A program made the position numbers and the translations under genes. Below are positions 1 through 7,300 of a stretch of DNA of 19,865 nt, piece after piece. The notes under the pieces were generated by a model, which saw only the letters and a program-made list of their open reading frames with translations, ran no database searches and had not been told where the DNA came from. Every line of letters begins with the position of its first letter. Within the stretch, counting starts at the first letter, position 1. The DNA is from JACKBJ01 sp964549495 (GTDB lineage Bacteria > Chloroflexota > Anaerolineae > Epilineales > Epilineaceae): the NCBI GenBank assembly GCA_964549495.1, contig CAZJWJ010000097.1, positions 1 to 19,865 of the forward strand, written 5' to 3'.

Positions 1-1
1 C

Positions 2-1099
2 TACCCGGCCCACCTGGCCGGCGTCCTGCGCGGCATGCCCCTGGCCACCGCCCGCCGCATCTGCCCCGACCTGGTGGTGCGGCCGGCGCGGCCCGAGGCC
101 TGGCGCCAGCTCTTCCGGGCCCTCCTGGAAGTCCTGGTCGAGATCTCGCCCGAGGTCGAGCCGGCCGACCTGGGCCGCGGCTGGCTGGCCACCCGCGGGC
201 TCCTGCCGCCGGGCGCGCCGGAGCAGGGCCTGGCCGATGCCGCCCTGCGCCGGGTGCGATCCGCCCTGGGCCTGGAGGTGCGGGTGGGCCTGGCCCACGG
301 CAAGCTGACCAGCCGCATCCTGACCGACTACCTGGCGCGGCGGGCGGTGATGGTGCTGCCGGCCGGCAAGGAGGTGACCTTCCTGGGCGGCCTGGCCACG
401 CGCTACCTGCCCCTGGCGCCCGGCGCCCTGGAGCAGCTGCGGGTGCTGGGCATTCTCCGGGTACACCAGTACGCCGCCCTGCCCTCGCGGGGCATCCTGC
501 CGCGCTTCGGCTACCCGGGCCTGCGCGCCTACCAGCTGGCCCACGGCCAGGACGACCCCAAGGTGCGCCCCTGGGCCGAGGAGCCCTGGCTGGAGGCGGA
601 GCACCGCTTCCCCGAGCCCATCGCCAACCGCCGCAGCCTGAGCCACCACCTGGGCCGGCTGGCCGCCGAGCTCTCCGGCCCCCTGTCCCGCCAGTACCAG
701 GTGGCCGGCACCCTGCGGGTGAGCCTGAGCTTCGAGCGCGGGGCCGACCGGGAGCGCGAGCGCAACCTGATCGAGCCGGTGTCCGGCGCCCGCGACCTGG
801 CCGCCCATGCCGAGGGCCTGCTGCAGGGCCTGCGCTGGGACGAGCCCATCGAGCGCATCGGCCTGGCCGTGCGCGGCCTCTGCCCCACCCCGGGCCGGCA
901 GCTGGCCCTCTTCCAGCACGCCGTCGAGAGCCGCGAGGGCGTCGAGCAGAGCCTGGGCCGCATCCAGGCCCGCTACGGCGCCGAGGTGGTCCGGCAGGGC
1001 CGCATCCTCGAGCCCGAATCGCCCCTCTACGAGCGCCGGGCCATCCTGGCGCCCTGGAACCCGGCCGGCCTGGCCGGCGCCGAGATCGCGGCCGACTGA
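2..1099 (+). CDS. imuB: Y-family DNA polymerase-like protein, ImuB type (5' partial)
   Basis: The reading frame is open from the left window edge, so the true start lies outside. Its first visible residues (GVLRGMPLATARRICPDL) match the region after the N-terminal fingers/palm entry of Y-family polymerases. A palm/helix-hairpin and little-finger-like region follow (about 365 residues visible). The expected catalytic SxDE block appears as SPEVEPADLGRGWL, so the catalytic acidic pair is not recognisable. This is typical of ImuB proteins, which act as scaffolds in the mutasome rather than as polymerases. Near the C-terminus, bases 899-913 encode QLALF, matching the beta-clamp-binding consensus QLxLF. 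The DUF6504 gene follows 64 bases downstream, an association known from imuA-imuB-dnaE2 cassettes. Known: ImuB links the clamp, ImuA and DnaE2 in damage-induced mutagenesis. Inferred: this protein plays that part. The symbol rests on family resemblance. The N-terminal catalytic Asp cannot be inspected. Confidence 0.82.
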   Translation, partial: YPAHLAGVLRGMPLATARRICPDLVVRPARPEAWRQLFRALLEVLVEISPEVEPADLGRGWLATRGLLPPGAPEQGLADAALRRVRSALGLEVRVGLAHGKLTSRILTDYLARRAVMVLPAGKEVTFLGGLATRYLPLAPGALEQLRVLGILRVHQYAALPSRGILPRFGYPGLRAYQLAHGQDDPKVRPWAEEPWLEAEHRFPEPIANRRSLSHHLGRLAAELSGPLSRQYQVAGTLRVSLSFERGADRERERNLIEPVSGARDLAAHAEGLLQGLRWDEPIERIGLAVRGLCPTPGRQLALFQHAVESREGVEQSLGRIQARYGAEVVRQGRILEPESPLYERRAILAPWNPAGLAGAEIAAD

Positions 1100-1163
1100 G
1101 GCCCGGAGGGCCGGCCGGCGCGCCCCACCGCCGGCCGCCCCCCGCCATCCCTACGAGAGACCC

Positions 1164-1421
1164 ATGCGCCTCTACACCCCAGGCCGCCCCATCCGCGTCC
1201 GCACCGATGCCGAAGGCCAGCCCCTGGCCTTCACCCACGAGGGCCGCACCTACCGCGTACAGGGCATCGAGGAGATCCGCGAGCCCCGCCTGGACTGGTG
1301 GTCCCCGCTGGGCGAGACCCACCGCGTCTACTACCTGCTGACCACCCGCCGCGGGATGATCTGCGAGATCTTCGAGGACAAGGTGGGCGGGGGGTGGTTC
1401 CTGGCGCGGGTGTATGATTGA
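1164..1421 (+). CDS. DUF6504 family protein
   Basis: An 85-residue protein starting MRLYTPGRPIRVRTD and ending in GGWFLARVYD. The central segment (HRVYYLLTTRRGMICEIFED) and the terminal W-x-L-x-R-V-Y-D are the hallmarks of the DUF6504 family. Members are small and usually lie beside imuB/dnaE2 genes, although their function is not established. It sits 64 bases after the Y-family gene on the same strand, with only a weak purine-rich stretch (gagaga) ahead of the ATG, so it is probably co-transcribed and coupled. Codon use is extremely GC3-rich, like the upstream gene and unlike the genes that follow. A role in the mutasome is inference from context. Confidence 0.78.
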   Translation: MRLYTPGRPIRVRTDAEGQPLAFTHEGRTYRVQGIEEIREPRLDWWSPLGETHRVYYLLTTRRGMICEIFEDKVGGGWFLARVYD

Positions 1422-1467
1422 TCGAAGGGAGCGTGAGCGAATGAACGATCGAAGGAAGCAGAGCGAG

Positions 1468-2088
1468 ATGATCACCGACATCGAGGACTACTTCACCCTG
1501 GGCTGCGGCCGCTGCGAGCGCTTCGCCACCCCGGACTGCTCGACGCGCCGGTGGATCGAGGGCCTGAACGAGCTGCGGCAAATCTGCAATGCGGCCGGGT
1601 TGGTCGAGACGGTCAAGTGGGCGCATCCCTGCTACATGCACGCGGATCGCAACATCGCGATCCTCGGCGCCTTCCGCGAAGACTTCCGGATCAGCTTCTT
1701 CGACGCGGCCTTGATGAAGGACCCCGAAGGAATCTTGGAGAAGCAGGGGCCCAACACCCGGCACCCCGACATGATCCGCTTCCGGGACAACGCTCGAGTG
1801 GCCGAGCTAGCGCCCACGATCCTCGGCTACCTGAAGGAGGCGATGGGCTACGCGGAGGCCGGGATCCGGCCGCCGAAGGAGCCGCGCGAGATCGAACTAC
1901 CCGACGAGCTCGAGGAGGCCCTGGCCTCGGATCCCGAGCTGTCCGAGGCCTTCGAGGCGCTCACGCCCGGCCGCCAGAGGAGCTACGTGATCCACCTGAG
2001 CTCTGCCAAGAAGCCGGAGACGCGGGTCGCGCGCATCGCCAGATCGCGCGACAAGATCCTGGCGGGCAAGGGCGCGATGGAGCGCTGA
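1468..2088 (+). CDS. YdeI/OmdA-family protein with DUF1801-like N-terminal domain
   Basis: About 206 residues from ATG 1468, preceded by gaaggaag at 1451-1458. In-frame ATGs also exist at 1414 (overlapping the stop of the previous gene by 8 bases) and at 1441. I prefer 1468 because the conserved protein begins at MITDIEDYF. The N-terminal half is DUF1801-like: it has WIEGLNELRQ, VKWAHPCYMH and the FREDFRISFFDAALMKDP block. A Cys-rich start (CGRCERFATPDC) is also present. The C-terminal part (ELPDELEEAL ... LTPGRQRSYVIHLSSAK ... RVARIARSRDKILAGKG) matches the OmdA/YdeI domain, described as bacteriocin-protection or OmpD-associated. The biochemical function is unknown, and the metal-binding appearance of the Cys cluster is inference. 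It runs into the next gene with a 26-base gap, so the two are likely one transcription unit. Confidence 0.85.
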   Translation: MITDIEDYFTLGCGRCERFATPDCSTRRWIEGLNELRQICNAAGLVETVKWAHPCYMHADRNIAILGAFREDFRISFFDAALMKDPEGILEKQGPNTRHPDMIRFRDNARVAELAPTILGYLKEAMGYAEAGIRPPKEPREIELPDELEEALASDPELSEAFEALTPGRQRSYVIHLSSAKKPETRVARIARSRDKILAGKGAMER

Positions 2089-2114
2089 TCCGACCCGGAC
2101 ATGGAGGAGTCGAG

Positions 2115-2465
2115 ATGACCAAGCACCGGATCTACACGATGAGCTTCGCGAGCGTCTACCCGCACTACGTTGCCAAGGCGGAGAAGAAGGAGCGCACGAA
2201 GGCCGAGGTCGACCGGATCATCCGCTGGCTGACGGGCTACAGCCAGGCGCAGCTGGAGGCCCAGATCGAGCAGGAGACCAACTTCGAGACCTTCTTCGAC
2301 GAGGCCCCCGCGATGAACCCCTCGCGCTCCCTGATCAAGGGCGTGGTCTGTGGCGTCCGCGTCGAGGACATCGAGGAGCCGACCATGCGCGAGATCCGCT
2401 ACCTGGACAAGCTGGTCGACGAGCTGGCGCGGGGCAAGGCGATGGAGAAGATCCTGCGCGCGTAA
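2115..2465 (+). CDS. DUF2200 family protein
   Basis: A 116-residue protein with a strong Shine-Dalgarno (ggagg) just ahead of the ATG. The sequence is almost the family consensus throughout: KHRIYTMSFASVYPHYVAKA at the N-terminus, then RIIRWLTGYSQAQLE, EAPAMNPSRSLIKGVVCGVR, and a C-terminal LDKLVDELARGKAMEKIL. DUF2200 proteins are small, soluble and well conserved across distant bacteria, with no assigned function. It follows the YdeI-like gene by 26 bases on the same strand. These two small uncharacterised families probably form a bicistron. No signal peptide or membrane segment is visible. Confidence 0.9.
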   Translation: MTKHRIYTMSFASVYPHYVAKAEKKERTKAEVDRIIRWLTGYSQAQLEAQIEQETNFETFFDEAPAMNPSRSLIKGVVCGVRVEDIEEPTMREIRYLDKLVDELARGKAMEKILRA

Positions 2466-2580
2466 GTGAGGACTCCGGTGCGCGATACCCCCGATCGATT
2501 TCCCGCCTTGTTCGCTCCAACGGTCTGGCCCTGGGGCCCGACCCGCGTGCGCTTCGAGCTGCGATCGGAGCTGCCACCGA

Positions 2581-2733
2581 GTGAGCTCCGGTGCCGAGCA
2601 GGTTCGTGCGGTGGAGACCGTTTCGTTGGACGAAGCCATCGGCAGGTTCACCGATCGTGGCCGGCCCGATCTGGCGGATCTCTACCGCCTCGCCGCGGAG
2701 CTCGCCGCCGCCACGGACGAGAACGTATCGTGA
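2581..2733 (+). CDS. Small 50-residue ORF coupled to the SGNH hydrolase
   Basis: A GTG-initiated reading frame of 50 codons whose TGA overlaps the GTG start of the next gene in a GTGA arrangement, a classic layout for translational coupling. A ggag stretch (about 2567-2570) lies at a workable distance ahead of the start. The product begins MSSGAEQVRAVETVSLDEAI and continues with a mostly helical, acidic and Ala/Leu-rich tail (ADLYRLAAELAAATDEN). Most third codon positions are G or C, as in the neighbouring genes. I recognise no family. It could be a small accessory protein of the hydrolase or a non-functional leader. The support is the overlap and codon pattern only. Confidence 0.45.
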   Translation: MSSGAEQVRAVETVSLDEAIGRFTDRGRPDLADLYRLAAELAAATDENVS

Positions 2734-3305
2734 CCCGGCTCGTCCTGATCGGGGACTCGATCCGGCGCCGCTACCAGGCCGAGGTGGCCCGCAGGCTTGC
2801 CCTCCACGGGGTCGAAGTTCGCGGCCCAGACGAGAACTGCGGGACGAGCCGAGACATCCTCGAGAACCTGGAGCGATGGATATGGAACCAAGATCCGGAC
2901 TTGGTTCACGTCAACTGTGGGCTGCACGACCTTCGGATCGGTCGGGAGAGCCAGGCTCCTCAGGTTTCGATCGTAGACTACGAGCACAACGTCGAGCAGA
3001 TCCTCCGCGCGCTGATCGAGCGTGATGTATCCGTGATCTGGGCGACCTGCACTCCCATCGTCGAATCCCGGCACAACGCAAGTCGCCACTCGCGACGCTT
3101 CGAAGCAGATGTTCGAGCGTACAACAGCGCGGCGACCCGGGTCGCCAAGCAGCTGGGCGTGCGGATCAATGACCTCTTCGAGGCCGTCGACGACTCGGGT
3201 TCGGGGCTGCTACTCTCGCCGGATGGCGTCCACTTCACCGCAGCTGGGTACCGATTCCTTGCCGAACGGGTGACGCGAGCCGTCACAGCAGCGCTCGATC
3301 CATGA
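2730..3305 (+). CDS. SGNH/GDSL-type hydrolase
   Basis: A 191-residue protein starting at GTG 2730. An earlier in-frame GTG exists at 2466, but the extra 88 residues are Arg/Ser/Pro-rich and do not look like protein, while the hydrolase fold starts directly with TRLVLIGDSI. Block I is GDS with the nucleophile at Ser10. Block III is the variant VNCGLHDL (around residues 61-68, with Asn62 as oxyanion candidate). Block V is SPDGVHFTAAGY, giving Asp165 and His168 of the catalytic triad. No signal peptide is seen, so a cytoplasmic esterase/lipase-like or acylhydrolase role is likely. The substrate cannot be told. The start overlaps the stop of a 50-codon ORF, suggesting coupled translation. Confidence 0.85.
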   Translation: MTRLVLIGDSIRRRYQAEVARRLALHGVEVRGPDENCGTSRDILENLERWIWNQDPDLVHVNCGLHDLRIGRESQAPQVSIVDYEHNVEQILRALIERDVSVIWATCTPIVESRHNASRHSRRFEADVRAYNSAATRVAKQLGVRINDLFEAVDDSGSGLLLSPDGVHFTAAGYRFLAERVTRAVTAALDP

Positions 3306-3312
3306 AACGTTG

Positions 3313-3325
3313 GCCGACGGTCGGC
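3313..3325. other. Short hyphenated palindrome after the hydrolase gene
   Basis: The arms GCCGAC and GTCGGC are separated by one base, 8 bases after the hydrolase stop. There is no T-run on either side, so it is not a convincing intrinsic terminator. It lies in the 150-base gap before the methyltransferase and could equally be a protein-binding site or chance. Confidence 0.25.
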
Positions 3326-3455
3326 TGAAACCTTCGCCGACGCTCACCCTGAAGCTTCGGGCCGATGCACGACACCGGATTCCTCCGACAACTCCAGGTC
3401 TGACCGGTGTCGCGGGTCGTGCAGGATCGAGAACCACCGCGCTGGTGGAGGGCAA

Positions 3456-4217
3456 ATGCACAGCATCTACGACTTCCCCGAAATCTACGAGCGCGTGCTG
3501 TGCAAGCCACCGGAGGTGGTGGCGCAGGAGGTGGAATCGTTGGTGACCCTGCTACACCGCTTCGGCGTGGAGTCGGGCGCCGTGCTGGAACTCGCTTGCG
3601 GCACCTGCGTTCACGCGACCAGGCTGGCCGAGCGCGGATACCGCTGTAGCGGCATCGATCGGTCCGAGCCGATGCTGGCACGGGCCGGCTACAACGCCGC
3701 GATGGCCGGGGTAACCCTCGACCTCCAACGCGGGGATGTCGTCGACTTCGAGTGGCCATCTCCCGTCGATGCCGTGATCTTCATGTCGGAGACCTTTCCG
3801 CTCATCACCGAGATCGAGGATCTGCGCCGGCACTTTGCCTCCGTGCGCCGCGCGCTCCGGTCCGGAGGGCCGTATATCATTGATGTGGATGCGCACCGCC
3901 ACGGCGTGGGCACCACCCACGAAGTCTGGGGGCGGCGCATCGTCGAACTCGAGAAGGGCAGCGTCGAGATCTGGCACGAGAGCCTGCCCGGCGACCGGGT
4001 CGAGGGCACCTCGCACATGAAGATGCACTGCCGCATCTCGACTCCAGATGGCGACCTTGCCACCGAGGATACCTGGCGAATCCGGGCAGACGCCCCGTGG
4101 CACCTGCGATCCCTGGTCGAGGGTCTGGACGAATGGACGCTCGACGGCTTCTATTCGTGGCATGATCTATCCAGCGAGATCCAAGATGCGGGGCACTACT
4201 TCATGGTGCTCACTTGA
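3456..4217 (+). CDS. Class I SAM-dependent methyltransferase
   Basis: A 253-residue protein. The start ATG is preceded by ggagg at 3447-3451. SAM-binding motif I is VLELACGT (residues about 43-50). An acidic residue at the end of strand 2 follows (GIDRS, Asp68), then GDVVDF (about residues 93-98) as motif II. A typical strand-4 region VDAVIFMSETFPLI and a post-motif segment RRALRSGGPYIIDVD complete the Rossmann fold. The C-terminal half, with WHESLPGDRVEG and a WTLDGFYSW segment, is the substrate-side portion and resembles small-molecule or protein methyltransferases of the Methyltransf_25/11 type. The substrate cannot be assigned. It stands alone, with 150-base and 110-base gaps on its two sides, so it is probably monocistronic. 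Confidence 0.87.
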   Translation: MHSIYDFPEIYERVLCKPPEVVAQEVESLVTLLHRFGVESGAVLELACGTCVHATRLAERGYRCSGIDRSEPMLARAGYNAAMAGVTLDLQRGDVVDFEWPSPVDAVIFMSETFPLITEIEDLRRHFASVRRALRSGGPYIIDVDAHRHGVGTTHEVWGRRIVELEKGSVEIWHESLPGDRVEGTSHMKMHCRISTPDGDLATEDTWRIRADAPWHLRSLVEGLDEWTLDGFYSWHDLSSEIQDAGHYFMVLT

Positions 4218-4221
4218 CTCG

Positions 4222-4247
4222 GAGGGCTTCGCGAGCCATGAGCCCTC
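4222..4247 (+). terminator. Possible weak terminator hairpin after the methyltransferase
   Basis: GAGGGCT (4222-4228) pairs perfectly with AGCCCTC (4241-4247) across a 12-base loop, starting 5 bases after the methyltransferase stop. Position and stem suit transcription termination, but no T-tract follows, so the call is weak. Confidence 0.3.
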
Positions 4248-4327
4248 GCCAATCCGAGCGATCTATGCGGGCCTGACCACGCGCGGTTCCTCCGCATGCA
4301 GGGGGAGTGCGCAATCGGGAGTTGAAG

Positions 4328-7300
4328 ATGCGAAGGACGACTTCTGTACTGGCGACAGCCTTGGTGCAACTGACGATCATGCTGTGCCTAGCCGCTAGCG
4401 ATGCGAGCGCATCACATCATCAAGGTCGCATCGATGCCTGGAGAATCCACGATCATCTGACCGAGGAACACTTCCAGGACGTCGACGTGATCTCACCTAC
4501 GGATGCATGGGCCGTCGGCAATGGGGGCACGATCCAACGATGGGACGGTCGGAGCTGGAGCGCCTACATCAGTCCAACGGATGCGCATCTCTATGGAATT
4601 ACCATGATCGATGCCCGCACCGGCTGGGCAGTCGGTGATCGAGGGACGGTACTTCGATGGGATGGTCAACAGTGGGCATCGATCGACGCTCCCGTGGATG
4701 TGGCGCTCCTGTCCGTGACCGCTACCCGGTCTGGACAAGTCTGGATCTCCGGTGACGAGGGCGCTGTGCTCCGCTGGGATGGTCGAGACCTGACTCGGGT
4801 CGAGACGTCGACGACAGAGCCCCTACGCGATATCTCGTTCTCGAGCGAGATCGATGGCTGGACCGTGAGTACGGATGGCAGTGCATTCCGCTGGAATGGC
4901 GTTGCCTGGACCCCCGTACAATTGCCGGGGGTCTTTGGAGCGCTCTCCGTCTCCAGCGTTGCACCGGACGACGTTTGGCTCGTCGGCTACTCGGGCCGAA
5001 TCGGCCACTGGAACGGTGAAGCCGTGCGAGAAGTACCCAGCCCGACACGGCTCAACCTCCAGGACGTAACGATGACCCACGCCTCGTTTGGCTGGGCGGT
5101 CGGAGACAGTGGCACGATCCTGCGTTGGAACGGGTACGAGTGGATCGAGGGCGGGAGCCCAACCAATCGATTGCTGAAATCGGTTGATGGCGTCGGTACA
5201 GCGGTCGCATGGGTCGTCGGCGCGAACGGAATGGCCCTCTACTACCGGCCTGTGACAGGCTTGCTGCTCCCGATGTTGTTCAAGGAAGGACCTAGCTCCT
5301 TCAGCTCGAGTGCGGTCGCGGATCGCGAATTGCCCGCGCGGCAGATCCAGTCTGTAACGCATGCGGATCGCGCCGCCGCCAACGGGCCGGCCGATCAGGA
5401 CCCGGAGACCCTCGAGGCGACGATCTTCTCTCGGTCGCTGACCTGGAACACGACGCCTCGGGTTCGGACCTTCCTCGAGTTGCATCGATCGGGCGAACTC
5501 CAAGCGCGCGGAGACAACCTGGCCGGCGACACCGGCAGCACTCAGATCTGGCTGGAGCCCCTGGCCCCGGTGGATGATCTGCGTGCGGATCCCTTCGTCT
5601 ACATCCGGCCCGCTGACAAGATCGTGCTCGCGAGCGAGGCCCGCCCGCCGATCACCATCACCGTCCCGACGTTCACGGTCGACGTCGACGCCGACACGGA
5701 CCGGGTGATCGGCACCGCGCCGCCGGGCGCGACGGTCGAGGTGGTCGTGGAGGACCGCGATCAGCCAGCCTTTACCCTGACCCGGGAGGCGACGAGCCAG
5801 GAGAGCGGACGCTTCGAGGTCGACCTGACGGGGGTAATGGATCTGCTTCCCGGGCACTTCGGCACGGCCGCGATCCTCACATCCGAGGGGCATCGGTTCA
5901 CGGCAGCCTTTGCGGTCAGCGAGGTCGAGATCACGCTCGGCTCGAGCGGTCTGCGTGGGCGCGGCAGCCCGGGCACGCGCATCGACGTAGCCTGGCGGGC
6001 CGCAGATGGCTCCTTGGCAGGCCAAGACGGGCTGGAGATCCTCGGCGATCCGGACTGGCAGCTTCCCTATCCGGCTGCCGCGTCTCGCTTCCAGCCGCTC
6101 ATGGCCGGGGACCGAATCACGGTCACGCGCAGCGGCGGCCCGCGCCGAGCCGCGGACTCGATGTCCCTGGTCGTCCCTGGCCTGACGCTTGGCGTGGACG
6201 AGGCGCGCGATGTCGTCCAGGGCAGCGGGCCGATCAGCACGACCTTGGCGGTGCGCCTCACCCCGCCCGGTGGCGCACCGGGAACCCGAAGGGTGGATAG
6301 CGATGCGAGTGGCCGCTTCCGGCTCGAATTGTCCGGGGAATTGGACGTCGGGCCAGGCTGGCTCGTCGAGGTGATTCACGATGCGGGGGGCGGCCTGCGG
6401 ATTCGGGCGCGCGAGGTCCTGGCGCAGGCTCGGGTGTGGGTCCACGACCGGACGGTGTCGGGGATCGCGGCGCGCGGCATGCGCGTGCAGGCCCTTTTGC
6501 GTTCGCCCTCCGGCCAGCGGAAGGGGACCGCGGGAGCCGTCGCCGAATCGGACGGCAGCTTCCATCTGACGCTCTCGGCGGACTCCGACCTGCCGCCGCC
6601 GTCCATCGACCCGGGGGACGTCGTCGAGGTCGAGTTCATCGAAGGCGACCCGCTGGTCTTTCGGGTGCCAGAGCTGACGGCGCGCACGGATCCGGATGCG
6701 GAGACCGTGAGCGGCAGGGCCCCCGCCGGATCGCGGGTCCAGGTCACGGCATCCTGGCTGGACGAGCCCGTGGTGCGATCGGTTACCGCGGATGGTGACG
6801 GCGACTATCTTGCGGACTTCGCCGGCGTCCTGGACATCGAGCCGCCACCGCTCGCGACCGATCGTCGGAGCGGGACGGTGGTCGTGCCGGCGCAGGGCCG
6901 GCACGTATTCCTCACGGGCTGGGCCGTCGTCCAGATCGGGGTCTCGTCCCCCCGCGACCGCGGCGGCACCGTCGGGGTGACCGCTGCGCACGGCCGCCGG
7001 GTAGAGCTGACCGCCCGCGACGCCAGCGGGCAGCTCTTCTTCCACGCGTCCGGACGCACGGGCAGCCCGAGGAGAGAGGGAGATCGCACCGGATGGGGGG
7101 CCGAGCTCCTGGAGGCGGGCCAGGCGGTACCGCTCGAGGCGGGGGACATCGTCCGGGCCGTGGTGGGAGAGGACAGCGCCAGCTTCGAGGTTCCGCCGCT
7201 GGAGGCCGTGATCCACGTGACCGAGAACCGCATCAGCGGTCGGACGGCACCGGGTGTCCGGCTCTCGATCCAAGCCTATGGCAGCCTCACCAGCGACCCG

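Noticed and set aside
807..1163. An upstream extension of the DUF6504 gene to 807
   Set aside because: It is Ala/Ser/Arg-rich shadow translation of the end of the Y-family gene. The conserved protein starts at ATG 1164.
2466..2729. An N-terminal extension of the SGNH hydrolase from GTG 2466
   Set aside because: The 88 extra residues are Arg/Ser/Pro-rich and precede the conserved fold start. A coupled small ORF occupies most of the region in a better-looking frame.
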